DNA from: Oscillospiraceae bacterium
GTDB taxonomy: Bacteria > Bacillota > Clostridia > Oscillospirales > Acutalibacteraceae
Assembly: GCA_012520505.1 (NCBI GenBank)
Contig: JAAYOC010000021.1
Coordinates: forward strand, 1-64,000
Direction of reading: 5' to 3'
DNA length: 64,000 nucleotides
This document shows, in pieces, positions 29,389-39,609 of this stretch. Numbering within the stretch: position 1 is the first letter of the stretch; each line of letters starts with the position of its first letter. A model generated the notes under the pieces. The model made no database searches. It was not told where the DNA came from and saw only the letters and a list, made by a program, of their open reading frames with translations. A program made the translations under genes and the position numbers.

Positions 29389-29462
29389 AGCGGAATAGTG
29401 TAACGGTAACACGACTGACTCTGACTCAGTTATTTGGGGTTCGAATCCCTATTCCGCTGCCA
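29389..29462 (+). tRNA. tRNA-Gln (anticodon CTG), CCA encoded
   Basis: Acceptor AGCGGAA/TTCCGCT, anticodon arm ACTGA-CTCTGAC-TCAGT, T-loop GGTTCGAATCC. Confidence 0.95.
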
Positions 29463-29463
29463 G

Positions 29464-29502
29464 AGAAAACAGAACAATCCCGTTTTGGGGTTGTTCTGTT
29501 TT
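29464..29502 (+). terminator. Intrinsic terminator after tRNA-Gln
   Basis: GAAAACAGAACAATCCC-GTTTT-GGGGTTGTTCTGTTTTC. Confidence 0.85.
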
Positions 29503-29711
29503 CAAATGTTAGTTGTTCGTTTTGTTGGTGACAGTTATTTTTGTTTGGTTATTTTTTTTAGACGAGTGTCTTTTATTTTGTGTTTTTTTACCTTTTGTCC
29601 GCTTTTTCGTACCTTTCGTACTCACTTTCTAAAATAGGGTTGACCTGTCAGATTTTATAGTCTATAATAATCCCAGGCGAACATTTGTGCGAACAAAAAG
29701 GAGGAGTTTGT

Positions 29712-30848
29712 TTGTCAGATAAAAGTAAAGCTTTAGAAACAGCAATAGCTAAAATAGAAAGACAATATGGTAAAGGGGCAATTATGCGCCTTGGACAAAA
29801 CCAGGGAATGAATATTGAAGCAATTTCAACCGGTTCGTTCACCCTTGACATTGCTACCGGTATTGGCGGTCTTCCAAGGGGAAGAATTGTTGAAATTTAC
29901 GGACCGGAAGCATCCGGTAAGACAACTCTTGCTCTTCATGCAGTGGCTGAAGCACAAAAGGCAGGTGGCGAAGCGGCGTTTATTGATGCTGAACATGCAC
30001 TTGATCCTGTTTATGCAACAAATCTTGGTGTTGATGTTGACTCTTTGCTTGTTGCTCAGCCGGATAATGGTGAACAGGCACTTGAAATTGCAGAATCACT
30101 TGTTCGTTCCGGTGCAATTGACATATTAGTTGTTGACTCGGTTGCAGCGCTTGTTCCACGTGCAGAAATTGAAGGTGAAATGGGAGATCCGCATGTTGGT
30201 CTTCATGCAAGACTTATGTCACAAGCACTTAGAAAACTTGCGGGTGCTGTTGCAAAATCGAACTGCATTATTGTTTTTATCAATCAACTTCGTGAAAAAG
30301 TTGGTGTAATGTATGGAAATCCGGAAGTAACAACCGGTGGTCGTGCACTTAAATTTTATGCATCAATGAGAATTGATGTTCGTCGTATTGAGCAGCTTAA
30401 AGGATCGGGTAATGAATTTATAGGTTCAAGAACTCGCGCAAAAGTTGTAAAAAATAAAGTTGCTCCTCCATTTAAAGAAGCAGAATTTGATATTATTTAT
30501 GGTCGAGGAATCGCTAAAGAAGGAGAAATTCTTGATGCCGCAGTAAATCTTGACATTATAAATAAGAGTGGTGCTTGGTTCTCATATGGAGATCAAAGAC
30601 TTGGTCAAGGTAGAGAAAACGTTAAACAATATCTACTTGATAATCCTGATTTTATGGCTGAAATTGAGACTAAAGTACAGGCTAATATTTCTGAGCTTTC
30701 CAATCAAATGAAGGCTGCTTACAGAGGTGGAAGGGTAAATACTGAACCAACAGAAGCAGATTCTACTGAAGAAATGCCGGTTGCAGTGGATAAACCTACA
30801 ACTGCTGCCGCTGCTAAGGCAAAGCTTGATATAACGGTAGATGATTAA
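29712..30848 (+). CDS. recA: Recombinase RecA
   Basis: [42 protein letters not shown] start after AAGGAGGAG. Confidence 0.98.
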   Translation: MSDKSKALETAIAKIERQYGKGAIMRLGQNQGMNIEAISTGSFTLDIATGIGGLPRGRIVEIYGPEASGKTTLALHAVAEAQKAGGEAAFIDAEHALDPVYATNLGVDVDSLLVAQPDNGEQALEIAESLVRSGAIDILVVDSVAALVPRAEIEGEMGDPHVGLHARLMSQALRKLAGAVAKSNCIIVFINQLREKVGVMYGNPEVTTGGRALKFYASMRIDVRRIEQLKGSGNEFIGSRTRAKVVKNKVAPPFKEAEFDIIYGRGIAKEGEILDAAVNLDIINKSGAWFSYGDQRLGQGRENVKQYLLDNPDFMAEIETKVQANISELSNQMKAAYRGGRVNTEPTEADSTEEMPVAVDKPTTAAAAKAKLDITVDD

Positions 30849-30850
30849 AA

Positions 30851-31468
30851 ATGAAATTAACCGCAAAACAGGGTAGAGGTAGCAAGGTGCATCTTTCAAT
30901 TGATGGTGAATATGTTGTTACCACAAGTGTAAATTTTTGGTATTCTTTGGGTATCCCTGTTGAAACTGAAATTACAGAGGAAGAGTGGGAAGCTCTCCTT
31001 AGTAAAATTAATTATCAGAAGCTTTATTCAAGAGCTCTTGATAGTCTTTCAATCAGAGACCATTCTAAAAAGGAATTGACAGATAAGTTAATTAAAAAAT
31101 TTGGCTTTGAGGTTAAAGAAGATATTGCTCTTATCATTGATGAGCTTGTTGAGAAAGGTCTTCTTGATGATGAACGGTTTGCCCATGCTTATGCGGAAGA
31201 ATTGATTAAAAGAAAACATGCAAGTCCGGCAGGTCTTAGGGCAGCACTTTCTGCTAAGGGTATATCAAGAGATATTATTTCATCGGTTTTGGAAGATGTG
31301 AATATAGATACAAAGGCTACAATTAACGAGCTCCTTGATACTAAATATCACTCAAGAGATTTGATGAATGAAACTCAGAAAACTAAAGTTTTTAATGCAC
31401 TTGTGCGTCTTGGGTTTTCATACAACGATATTAAATCAGTTTTTTATGATAGAACAAAAGAAATATAA
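30851..31468 (+). CDS. recX: RecA regulator RecX
   Basis: RDHSKKELTDKLIKKFG, ELVEKGLLDDERFAHAYAEELIKRK; adjacent to recA. Confidence 0.92.
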   Translation: MKLTAKQGRGSKVHLSIDGEYVVTTSVNFWYSLGIPVETEITEEEWEALLSKINYQKLYSRALDSLSIRDHSKKELTDKLIKKFGFEVKEDIALIIDELVEKGLLDDERFAHAYAEELIKRKHASPAGLRAALSAKGISRDIISSVLEDVNIDTKATINELLDTKYHSRDLMNETQKTKVFNALVRLGFSYNDIKSVFYDRTKEI

Positions 31469-31488
31469 ATAATAGAAAATAAATAGTA

Positions 31489-31520
31489 AAAATCCGTTGT
31501 AAAAAATACAACGGATTTTT
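31489..31520 (+). terminator. Intrinsic terminator after recX
   Basis: AAAATCCGTTGTA..TACAACGGATTTTT. Confidence 0.8.
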
Positions 31521-31687
31521 AAATTGCAATTTATTGTTACTTAAAATAGGTAAAGATTGAGTCGAATATTTAGACAGTTTAAGTTAATTTTAAGGTCAAA
31601 ATAGGATAGTGAACACGTGCGTTGCCGTGTTGAAAATATACATACAATGTGATATAGTTAAAAAAATAATTTTGATGGAGAATTTTT

Positions 31688-32248
31688 ATGAATATACCTA
31701 ACCAATTGACTATTGCAAGAATGATTATTACCCCAGTTTTTCTTGCAGTTTTTACAATCCCGTCTATTCCTTATAACTATGCAATTGCAATGTTATTGTT
31801 TATTATTGGCTCACTTACAGACCTCTTTGATGGAATAATTGCCAGAAAGCGTAACCTTGTTACGAATTTTGGTAAGTTTGCAGATCCACTTGCTGATAAA
31901 ATACTTACAACTTCTGCACTTTTAGGCTTTATGGCACTTGGTTATTGTAATGTGTGGGTAGTTTTTCTTGTGCTCTTCAGAGAGTTTGCAATAAGCTCAA
32001 TGCGACTTATAGCGGCTGCTGAAGGTCTTGTAATTCCTGCTAACATATGGGGTAAGGTTAAGACAACGTTTCAAATGGTTGCCACCATTGCAATTATGCT
32101 TGGTCTTGTTTTGGTTGGGGATTTCGGTATAGAACTTCCGCTTCATTTTGTTGCAGATATACTGTTTTGGATTATTGCAGTACTCACAATAGTTTCCGGT
32201 GTTGTGTATGTAAAAGACGGTGTAAAAGTAATTGACTTTTCAAAATAA
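31688..32248 (+). CDS. pgsA: CDP-diacylglycerol-glycerol-3-phosphate 3-phosphatidyltransferase
   Basis: MNIPNQLTIARMIITPVF, LTDLFDGIIARKRNLVTNFGKFADPLADKILT. Confidence 0.93.
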   Translation: MNIPNQLTIARMIITPVFLAVFTIPSIPYNYAIAMLLFIIGSLTDLFDGIIARKRNLVTNFGKFADPLADKILTTSALLGFMALGYCNVWVVFLVLFREFAISSMRLIAAAEGLVIPANIWGKVKTTFQMVATIAIMLGLVLVGDFGIELPLHFVADILFWIIAVLTIVSGVVYVKDGVKVIDFSK

Positions 32249-32280
32249 ATTGATATTATAGTAATACATTTGAATACGGC

Positions 32281-32473
32281 GTTGAACGAGAAGAGTAGTA
32301 GACAAGTAAAGTGCAAAAGAGAGATGGGGTCACCGGCTGAAAGCCCTGTTGGTAGTTTCGCCTATGAAGTGCGCTCGGGAGTCACTTTTTAAAAAGAGAA
32401 ATAAATGCGGAGTGGAACCGCGGGAACTTGATTTTCGCCTCCGTCACCTTGTTGGTGACGGAGGATATTTTTT
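32281..32473 (+). ncRNA. T-box riboswitch, cysteine specifier (UGC)
   Basis: AGAGTAGTAGACAAG (AGUA region), GAAG-TGC-GCTCGGGAG, T-box GAGTGGAACCGCGGG, terminator CCTCCGTCACC..GGTGACGGAGGATATTTTTT; precedes cysE-cysS. Confidence 0.95.
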
Positions 32474-32756
32474 AGTAAGTGTTCTGTTGAAGAATTAGCA
32501 GATGTTATATTGAAAAATTAATAGGTATCATATTAGAAGATTTAATAAATTGGTAAATATTATATTGAAAATAATATGCTTTAGGATTAAGATTTTGATA
32601 TAAGATATAAAATATTTTTTAAATAAAAAGTCTTGTATAGAAACTTCAGATAGAAATAGAAAGTTTTAAAAAACAGACGGTTTGAACGAGCGGTATAGAT
32701 AAAAAATTTTTAAAGGTAGTAGGTTTTAAAACGTAAGTTTTAGGAAGAGGAAGATT

Positions 32757-33422
32757 ATGTTAAGCTTGATAAAAAAGATGATAGATTATATGGTTGAAGA
32801 TGTGTGCTGTGTAAAAGAGCGCGACCCTGCAGCAAGAGGAAACATTGAAATTCTTTTGCTGTATCCGGGGCTTCGTGCTATTTGGTACTATAGGGTTGCG
32901 CATTATCTTCATAATAAAAGGTGTTTCTTTTTAGCTCGTGCGCTCTCACAGCACGCTGCAAAAATAACCGGAATCGAAATACATCCGGGTGCAAAGATTG
33001 GTCGTCGTTTCTTTATCGACCACGGCCATGGCGTGGTAATAGGTGAAACGACTGAAATCGGTGACGATGTTACTATTTACCAGGGAGTAACTTTAGGTGG
33101 AACCGGTAAAGAAAAAGGAAAGCGTCACCCAACAATCGGCAACGGTGTAATGATAGGTTCCGGTGCAAAGGTCTTAGGACCTTTTAAGGTTGGTGACAAT
33201 TCAAACATTGCATCAGGTGCTGTGGTACTTGAGGAAATTCCACCGAATTCTACTGCTGTAGGTGTACCCGCGAGAGTGGTAGTTAGGGATGGAAAAAGGA
33301 TAGACAACCTTGATCAAATTAATGTACCGGACCCTGTAAAGAATGAAATAGATAAATTGAAAGAACAGATAGAAAAACTTGAAAAGGAAGTTAAAAAATC
33401 AAAGAAGGAGAAGAAGAAATGA
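32757..33422 (+). CDS. cysE: Serine O-acetyltransferase
   Basis: IHPGAKIGRRFFIDHGHGVVIGETTEIGDDVTIYQGVTLGGTGKEKGKRHPTIGN. Confidence 0.96.
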   Translation: MLSLIKKMIDYMVEDVCCVKERDPAARGNIEILLLYPGLRAIWYYRVAHYLHNKRCFFLARALSQHAAKITGIEIHPGAKIGRRFFIDHGHGVVIGETTEIGDDVTIYQGVTLGGTGKEKGKRHPTIGNGVMIGSGAKVLGPFKVGDNSNIASGAVVLEEIPPNSTAVGVPARVVVRDGKRIDNLDQINVPDPVKNEIDKLKEQIEKLEKEVKKSKKEKKK

Positions 33423-34819
33423 GAGTCTTCAATACGTTGACAAGGAAAAAGGAAGAGCTTGAACCAATTGTTCCCGGAGAATATAAAATTTATGCTTGCG
33501 GACCTACAGTTTACAACTTAATTCATATTGGTAATGCACGTCCACTTTGTGTATTTGATGTACTTCGTCGTTATCTTGAATATAGAGGTAACAAGGTTAT
33601 ATTTGTTCAAAATTTTACCGATATTGACGATAAGATTATAAATCGCGCAAATGAAGAAGGTACAGATTACGAAACAATTGCAAAGAGATATATAGAAGAA
33701 TATTGGATAGATGCTAAGGGCTTAAATATTCGTGAAGCTGATTTTCATCCAAAGGCAACGGAAAACATGCCTGAAATTATCAACATCATTAGTACCCTTA
33801 TCGAAAAGGGACACGCATATGTTGTTGAAAATGGTGATGTTTATTTCGCAACAAAAACTTTCGAGAAATACGGCAAACTTTCACATCAACCGCTTGAAGA
33901 ACTTGAGGCCGGTGCCAGGATCAATGTCGGCGAACTTAAAAGAGAACCAATAGATTTTGCACTTTGGAAGTCCGCAAAACCGGGAGAGCCGTTTTGGGAT
34001 TCACCTTGGGGCAAGGGTAGACCGGGTTGGCATATTGAGTGTTCTGCAATGAATAGGGGTATCCATGGAAATACAATTGATATTCACTGTGGTGGTCAGG
34101 ATTTAATTTTCCCGCACCATGAGAATGAAATAGCTCAATCTGAATGTTGCAACGGTGTTCCTTTTGCTAATTATTGGATGCATAACGGGTATATAAATGT
34201 TGATAATGTGAAGATGTCTAAATCGCTCGGAAATTTTTTCACTGTCCGCGATGTAGCTGAAAAATATGGTTATGAGCCAATTCGTTATCTTATGATTTCT
34301 TCACACTATAGGAGTCCAATCAATTATAGTATAGATACCATTGAACAGTGTAAAGCAGCTCTTACTCGCCTTTACACTTGCAGGGATGGTCTTGATTTTG
34401 CTCTTGAAAATGCTGTTGTTGATACTCGTCCACAAGATTTTGAAATAAAGAAAACACTTGATATGCACAGAACAAAGTTCATTGAGGCGATGGATGATGA
34501 TTTAAATACAGCAGATGCGCTTGCTGCAGTTTATGATCTTGTTCGTGATATTAACACACATGTATTGTCAGGTGATGCATCTCAAAGTCTTATTGAATAT
34601 GCAATCGAGGAATTTGATGAGCTTACAGAAGTTTTGGGTCTTGTATATAACAGAAAAGAAGAGTCGCTTGATATTGATGTTGAACAACTTATTGCTGAAA
34701 GAAATATGGCACGACAGAATAAAGATTTTGCTCTCGCAGATAAAATCAGAGATGATTTAAAAGCTCAAGGAATCATTCTTGAAGATACACCACAGGGTGT
34801 AAAATGGCATAAAGTGTAG
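33419..34819 (+). CDS. cysS: Cysteinyl-tRNA synthetase
   Basis: IYACGPTVYNLIHIGNARP, GWHIECSAM, KMSKSLGNFFTV. Confidence 0.97.
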   Translation: MRVFNTLTRKKEELEPIVPGEYKIYACGPTVYNLIHIGNARPLCVFDVLRRYLEYRGNKVIFVQNFTDIDDKIINRANEEGTDYETIAKRYIEEYWIDAKGLNIREADFHPKATENMPEIINIISTLIEKGHAYVVENGDVYFATKTFEKYGKLSHQPLEELEAGARINVGELKREPIDFALWKSAKPGEPFWDSPWGKGRPGWHIECSAMNRGIHGNTIDIHCGGQDLIFPHHENEIAQSECCNGVPFANYWMHNGYINVDNVKMSKSLGNFFTVRDVAEKYGYEPIRYLMISSHYRSPINYSIDTIEQCKAALTRLYTCRDGLDFALENAVVDTRPQDFEIKKTLDMHRTKFIEAMDDDLNTADALAAVYDLVRDINTHVLSGDASQSLIEYAIEEFDELTEVLGLVYNRKEESLDIDVEQLIAERNMARQNKDFALADKIRDDLKAQGIILEDTPQGVKWHKV

Positions 34820-35034
34820 ATATAAAATAAAATGTAAATATAAAACAAAATGTTTTAAATGTTTCAGACGTAAAAGGTAAAAAGAAAAATATAAAAAGTA
34901 ATGCAAGTTTTATAAAAAATGTTAAAAATAAGAAATTTGTTAAATGAGAGTCTATGAAAAGGCTCTTATTTATAGGCTTCTTATACGATATACACAAAAA
35001 CTTTTTAAAATGTTAAAAAAATATATAAAAAGTG

Positions 35035-35063
35035 TTGACATTTTGCAAAGATTAGTGTATAGT
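35035..35063 (+). promoter_or_regulatory. Strong sigma-70-type promoter
   Basis: TTGACA-N17-TATAGT. Confidence 0.8.
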
Positions 35064-35066
35064 GAG

Positions 35067-35175
35067 AACTGTAAGAGGGATAGTCCTTATAAAACGAAGA
35101 GGCGGAGAAGTTATACTTCTGTGGAATACTGCGGAAAAGGTAACTTCTCCACCCCACTCCCACTTGCAGGTTAAT
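35067..35175 (+). ncRNA. Putative structured small RNA (family not identified)
   Basis: 5' AACTGTAAG(A)GGGA pairs with 3' TCCC(A)CTTGCAGGTT (one bulged G); inner stem GGAGAAGTTA/TAACTTCTCC; no credible ORF. Confidence 0.5.
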
Positions 35176-35279
35176 TAAAATCCTTTGTCGTTGTAAGTTT
35201 TTCATTTTACCCTCCAGTTTTTAGATAGTTTTTCATTTTATTCTCCTTTATTTGAATAATTATCTCCTCAAACTGAGAT

Positions 35280-35317
35280 GCTCCAGTAAGTCCAACTGGA
35301 GCTTCTTGGTTTTTTAA
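35280..35317 (+). terminator. Intrinsic terminator
   Basis: GCTCCAGT-AAGTCCA-ACTGGAGC then TTCTTGGTTTTTT. Confidence 0.75.
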
Positions 35318-35657
35318 TTTCTTTTTTGTAATAGGGAAGAGCTAAAATTTGATAGGGAAGATTTGAAGAAGATCTGAAATATAAAAATGTCAAAAAATAT
35401 TTATATTTAGGATGTTAAGATATTAGAATATGTCTAAGCATTAGAATATGTTTAAGCATTAAAATGTGGAGTATGTTAAGGTATAGGGAATATTAAAATA
35501 CAGAGAATATTAAAATATAGAGGATTATTACTTCTAAGGAAATATTAAACATAAAGAAAAATTGAAAATAGCAAACGAGATAAACATATGAAAAAATGAG
35601 AAAAGCAGAGAAAAAGTGAGAAAACAAAATCTAAATTAAAAAACATTAAAAAAATGG

Positions 35658-35686
35658 TTGACGACACTTGTTTTTGATGTTATCAT
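35658..35686 (+). promoter_or_regulatory. Promoter of rplM-rpsI
   Basis: TTGACG-N17-TATCAT. Confidence 0.6.
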
Positions 35687-35759
35687 TACCAAGCAATAAA
35701 ATCACTAAAATACATAACAAAACAAATTATTAAATTTATTAAACGGAGGAAAAGATCCT

Positions 35760-36188
35760 ATGTCAACTTATATGCCAAAAGCAGGCGATATTACTCGTGA
35801 CTGGTATGTTCTTGACGCGGAAGGTAGAACACTTGGTTCACTTGCAACTGAAGTTGCTACGCTTCTTCGTGGAAAGCACAAGCCAACATTCACACCTCAT
35901 GCTGATTGTGGCGATCATGTCATTGTAATTAATGCTGATAAGGTTGTTTTAACAGGTAAAAAGCTTGAACAAAAGAAATATTACCGTCATACAGGTTATG
36001 TTGGAAATCTTAAGGAAATTAAGTATAAGGAACTTATGAAAACAAAGCCTGATTTCGTTGTAATTAAAGCAGTTAAGGGTATGCTTCCACGCAATACGAT
36101 TGGAAGAAATTCTCTTACAAGGCTTCGTGTATATGCTGGTCCTGAGCATCCACATATTGCTCAAAATCCACAGCCACGTGAATTTTAA
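35760..36188 (+). CDS. rplM: 50S ribosomal protein L13
   Basis: DWYVLDAEGRTLGSLATEVATLLRGKHKPTFTPH. Confidence 0.97.
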   Translation: MSTYMPKAGDITRDWYVLDAEGRTLGSLATEVATLLRGKHKPTFTPHADCGDHVIVINADKVVLTGKKLEQKKYYRHTGYVGNLKEIKYKELMKTKPDFVVIKAVKGMLPRNTIGRNSLTRLRVYAGPEHPHIAQNPQPREF

Positions 36189-36206
36189 GAAAGGGGATGA
36201 CGTCAC

Positions 36207-36605
36207 ATGTATAATGAAAAAGAATATTTTTATGGTACAGGCCGTAGAAAGAGCTCAGTTGCTCGTGTGCGTGTTTACAAGGGAACTGGTAAAATTACAA
36301 TAAATGAAAGAGACATTGATGATTATTTTGGTCTCGGCACATTAAAATTCATCGTTCGTCAACCTCTTGAACTTCTTGGTCTTACAGAGCAGTTTGACAT
36401 TATTTGTCGTGTAAACGGCGGCGGTGTTTCAGGTCAAGCAGGCGCAATTCGTCATGGTCTTTCACGTGCTTTAATCCAGTATGATGAAAAACTTCGTCCA
36501 GAGCTTAAAAAGGCAGGATTCCTCACACGTGATCCACGTATGAAGGAAAGAAAGAAGCCGGGTCTCAAGGGCGCTCGTCGTGCACCACAGTTCTCAAAGA
36601 GATAA
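36207..36605 (+). CDS. rpsI: 30S ribosomal protein S9
   Basis: [25 protein letters not shown]...[14 protein letters not shown]. Confidence 0.97.
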   Translation: MYNEKEYFYGTGRRKSSVARVRVYKGTGKITINERDIDDYFGLGTLKFIVRQPLELLGLTEQFDIICRVNGGGVSGQAGAIRHGLSRALIQYDEKLRPELKKAGFLTRDPRMKERKKPGLKGARRAPQFSKR

Positions 36606-36634
36606 TTATACGACTACAATCGAACAAAGTATTC

Positions 36635-36671
36635 AAAACCTCGAAGCTATCACAGTCTCGAGGTTTTTTCT
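36635..36671 (+). terminator. Intrinsic terminator after rpsI
   Basis: AAAACCTCGA-AGCTATCACAG-TCTCGAGGTTTTTTC. Confidence 0.8.
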
Positions 36672-36739
36672 TTATATATTTCGGAGTTTTTAAGTTGCAA
36701 AAAACAGGAAAAGGAGGAAATAACGACTCAAATAAGTGC

Positions 36740-36851
36740 CAAAAAGGTGCAAGTAATTGCAAAACTAACTTGCCAAAAGGTGCAAATAGCTCTTTAAACA
36801 ACTATCAAAAAGGTGCAAGTAATTGCAAAACTAACTTGCCAAAAGGTGCAA
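36740..36851. repeat. Two 46-bp direct repeats (CAAAAAGGTGCAAGTAATTGCAAAACTAACTTGCCAAAAGGTGCAA), 66 bp apart
   Basis: Copies at 36740-36785 and 36806-36851; the AAAGGTGCAARTA subunit recurs. Confidence 0.95.
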
Positions 36852-36891
36852 GTAATGATAAAATGTGTTTATAAAGATAGGAGGTAAATCT

Positions 36892-38253
36892 ATGAGGAGA
36901 CTAGCTTTACAAGAATTAATAGCTTGGAATAAAAATGAAAGAAGAAAACCTCTGATTGTTTGGGGTGCACGACAGGTTGGTAAAACTTATCTTGTTCAAA
37001 AGCTTTTTGCAGAAGAATATTATATAGATAGGTATATTTATATAGACTTCAAAATAGAAGATGAGGTTCGTGAGTTTTGTACTAATACTGCTAATGCTGA
37101 AAAAATTATTGAGTACATTTCATTGCTAAAAGGTAAACAAATTGATGAAACTGTTCTTTTGATATTTGATGAAGTACAGGAGTGCCCAAATATAATTTCT
37201 GCTTTAAAATATTTTTGTCAGGATTTTAGAAAAATTCCTGTTATTGCAACGGGTTCAATGGTAAGAATAAAACTACAAAGAGAAGTAAATAAAAGAGGTT
37301 CTCAGGAAAATAGGAAATTTCTTTTTCCGGTGGGTAAAATAGATGAACTTACAATTTATCCAATGACTTTTGATGAGTTCCTTATGAATAACAATGAGGT
37401 GCTTTATAATGCAGTTAAAACTGCATATGAAAACAAGACTCCATTGGCAACTCAAATTCATGAGTTAGCACTGGAGGAAGTGTACAAATATTTGCTTGTT
37501 GGTGGAATGCCTGAAGCTGTAGGGGCATACATCGTAAGAGACGATCTTTTTGAATCGAGAAAAATATTGACTGCACTCTATAATAATTACCTAGCAGATA
37601 TGGAACTTTATCAAGCAAGTCGAGAGTCTGTTTTGCGTTCTCGCAATCTGTTTAAAAATATTTATGCTGAGCTTAATAAAGAATCTAAAAATTTTTCGCC
37701 TGGATTCATTGAAAAGAATAGTAAAACTAGAGATTTTGCAACCTCAATTGAATGGCTTAAACTCACGCATATAGTTAGCCAATCTTTCCAGGTAAAGACA
37801 AAAGTCACAATGCCACTTATACCGGACAATAAAAGTAGTTTCAGGCTTTTCCTTGGCGATATAGGCATGTTTTCATATCAAAGTGGAATAAATGCAGCTT
37901 CGTTTATTTCAAATGAAAGAGATAATACCTTGTCAGGAATATTCTTTGAAAATTTTGTGGCAAATGAATTAGTAGCTAAAGGGCATGATCTTTATTATTG
38001 GAGAGGTAAAGCATCTTCTGAAATAGAGTTTATTATCGAGTCAAACAATAAGCTTTATCCGATAGATGTTAAAAAAGGGAAAGGTAAACTTAATTCACTA
38101 CAAAAATTTGCTGAACACAATAAATATGAGTGTGCAATCAAGATTTCTAAGAATAACTATGGTTATGATGCAAAACAAAAGTTGCTTACAACTCCATTTT
38201 ATTTTGTATCGTTTATAGCGAAAGATTTCGCAGATGGAACAATGATAGTATAA
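36892..38253 (+). CDS. AAA ATPase with DUF4143 domain
   Basis: WGARQVGKTYLVQKLFAEEY, LLIFDEVQECPNIISALKYFCQD, YYWRGKASSEIEFII. Confidence 0.88.
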   Translation: MRRLALQELIAWNKNERRKPLIVWGARQVGKTYLVQKLFAEEYYIDRYIYIDFKIEDEVREFCTNTANAEKIIEYISLLKGKQIDETVLLIFDEVQECPNIISALKYFCQDFRKIPVIATGSMVRIKLQREVNKRGSQENRKFLFPVGKIDELTIYPMTFDEFLMNNNEVLYNAVKTAYENKTPLATQIHELALEEVYKYLLVGGMPEAVGAYIVRDDLFESRKILTALYNNYLADMELYQASRESVLRSRNLFKNIYAELNKESKNFSPGFIEKNSKTRDFATSIEWLKLTHIVSQSFQVKTKVTMPLIPDNKSSFRLFLGDIGMFSYQSGINAASFISNERDNTLSGIFFENFVANELVAKGHDLYYWRGKASSEIEFIIESNNKLYPIDVKKGKGKLNSLQKFAEHNKYECAIKISKNNYGYDAKQKLLTTPFYFVSFIAKDFADGTMIV

Positions 38254-38443
38254 ACACTCTAGGAAAAAAATGGCAACCGGTATAATAGCGAAAGCTGGTT
38301 GCTTTTTTGTGTCGCGTATATTATCATATTATTTAATATTTTAGGGCACTAAAGCACAAGAAAGACTAAGTGAATAATAGACTCAAGTGGCGATACTGGG
38401 CACCGAAAATATAAAAATAGAATAAAGAAAGAGAGGAAATTTT

Positions 38444-39535
38444 ATGAAGAAAGAAAAAGCTTCTCAGAAAAAGCCACAAGGTTTTGTGGCTAAGATTAAA
38501 GCTTTTCTGAACGAAATTTTCATCGACGGTCTATCCGGTATGGCTTTGGGTCTTTTCGCAACGCTCATTATTGGAACCATTATCGCACAGGTTGGTACAC
38601 TTATTGGTGGAGAAATCGGTAATTATATGGTTATAATTGCGAATGTCGCAAAGAGCCTTACCGGTGCAGGCATTGGTGTTGGTGTTGCGGTGAAATTTAA
38701 GCAAGGCCCGCTTGTTACGGTGTCTGCTGCAGTTGCCGGCCTTATTGGTGCATTCCCTGCGGTAGCAAGTGGAATGACTGAAATAATACTTGGCAAGCCA
38801 GGTGAGCCTCTTGGTGCATTTGTGGCAGCTATGGTTGCAATTCAGCTTGGAAAGCTTGTTGCAGGCAAGACACCGGTAGATATTATTATTACACCATTTT
38901 TGCTTATTATTGCCGGTGCAGCAACAGGAATAGTTGTTGGTCCTCCAATTTCAAAGTTTATGCTTTGGCTTGGTGAAATCGTAAACTTTAACGTTGACGC
39001 ACATCCGATTATTGGTGGTATAATTGTGTCTGTACTTATGGGAATCATTTTAACTTTACCAATAAGTTCCGCAGCAATTGGTATTTCGATGGGAATCACC
39101 GGTCTTGCTGCCGGTGCGGCAACGGTTGGTTGTTGCTGCAATATGGTTGGTTTTGCAGTTGCAAGTTATAGAGAAAACAAATTTGGTGGCCTTATAGCTC
39201 AAGGTGTTGGTACTTCAATGCTTCAAATGCCTAACATTGTTAAGAAACCAATAATTTGGGTTCCTGCAATTGTTTCATCTGCAATTCTTGGTCCAATTTC
39301 TTCTGCTGCACTTGGTATGAAGAGTAACCCAATTGGTTCCGGTATGGGAACGTCTGGTTTTGTTGGACAGATTGCTGCTTTTGAAACAATGGTTCCGGAA
39401 ATTGGTTTAAGAATGACATTGCTCCAAATTTTAGTAATGCATATTGTTCTTCCTGCAATTATAAGTCTTATAGTATCCGAACTTATGAGAAAGAAAGGCC
39501 TAATTAAGTTTGGAGATATGAAACTCGATACTTAA
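38444..39535 (+). CDS. PTS-type sugar transporter IIC-like (PTS_EIIC_2) membrane protein
   Basis: FIDGLSGMALGLFATLIIGTIIAQVG... SNPIGSGMGTSGFVGQI; multi-TM. Confidence 0.75.
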   Translation: MKKEKASQKKPQGFVAKIKAFLNEIFIDGLSGMALGLFATLIIGTIIAQVGTLIGGEIGNYMVIIANVAKSLTGAGIGVGVAVKFKQGPLVTVSAAVAGLIGAFPAVASGMTEIILGKPGEPLGAFVAAMVAIQLGKLVAGKTPVDIIITPFLLIIAGAATGIVVGPPISKFMLWLGEIVNFNVDAHPIIGGIIVSVLMGIILTLPISSAAIGISMGITGLAAGAATVGCCCNMVGFAVASYRENKFGGLIAQGVGTSMLQMPNIVKKPIIWVPAIVSSAILGPISSAALGMKSNPIGSGMGTSGFVGQIAAFETMVPEIGLRMTLLQILVMHIVLPAIISLIVSELMRKKGLIKFGDMKLDT

Positions 39536-39609
39536 AGAAAGTTTTAAGAATAAAAATAAAAACAAGAACAATGCCGCTGAGCGATTAAATTAAAAAAAGA
39601 GATGATAGT

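Noticed and set aside
32281-32473. Novelty of the second T-box
   Set aside because: A cysteine T-box in front of cysE-cysS is an expected arrangement; listed as a feature only.
34944-35174. 76-aa ORF over the ncRNA candidate
   Set aside because: Starts upstream of the promoter and runs through the paired RNA stems; no domain or SD.
36740-36851. CRISPR array
   Set aside because: Only two copies, overlapping subrepeats, no regular unique spacers and no cas genes.
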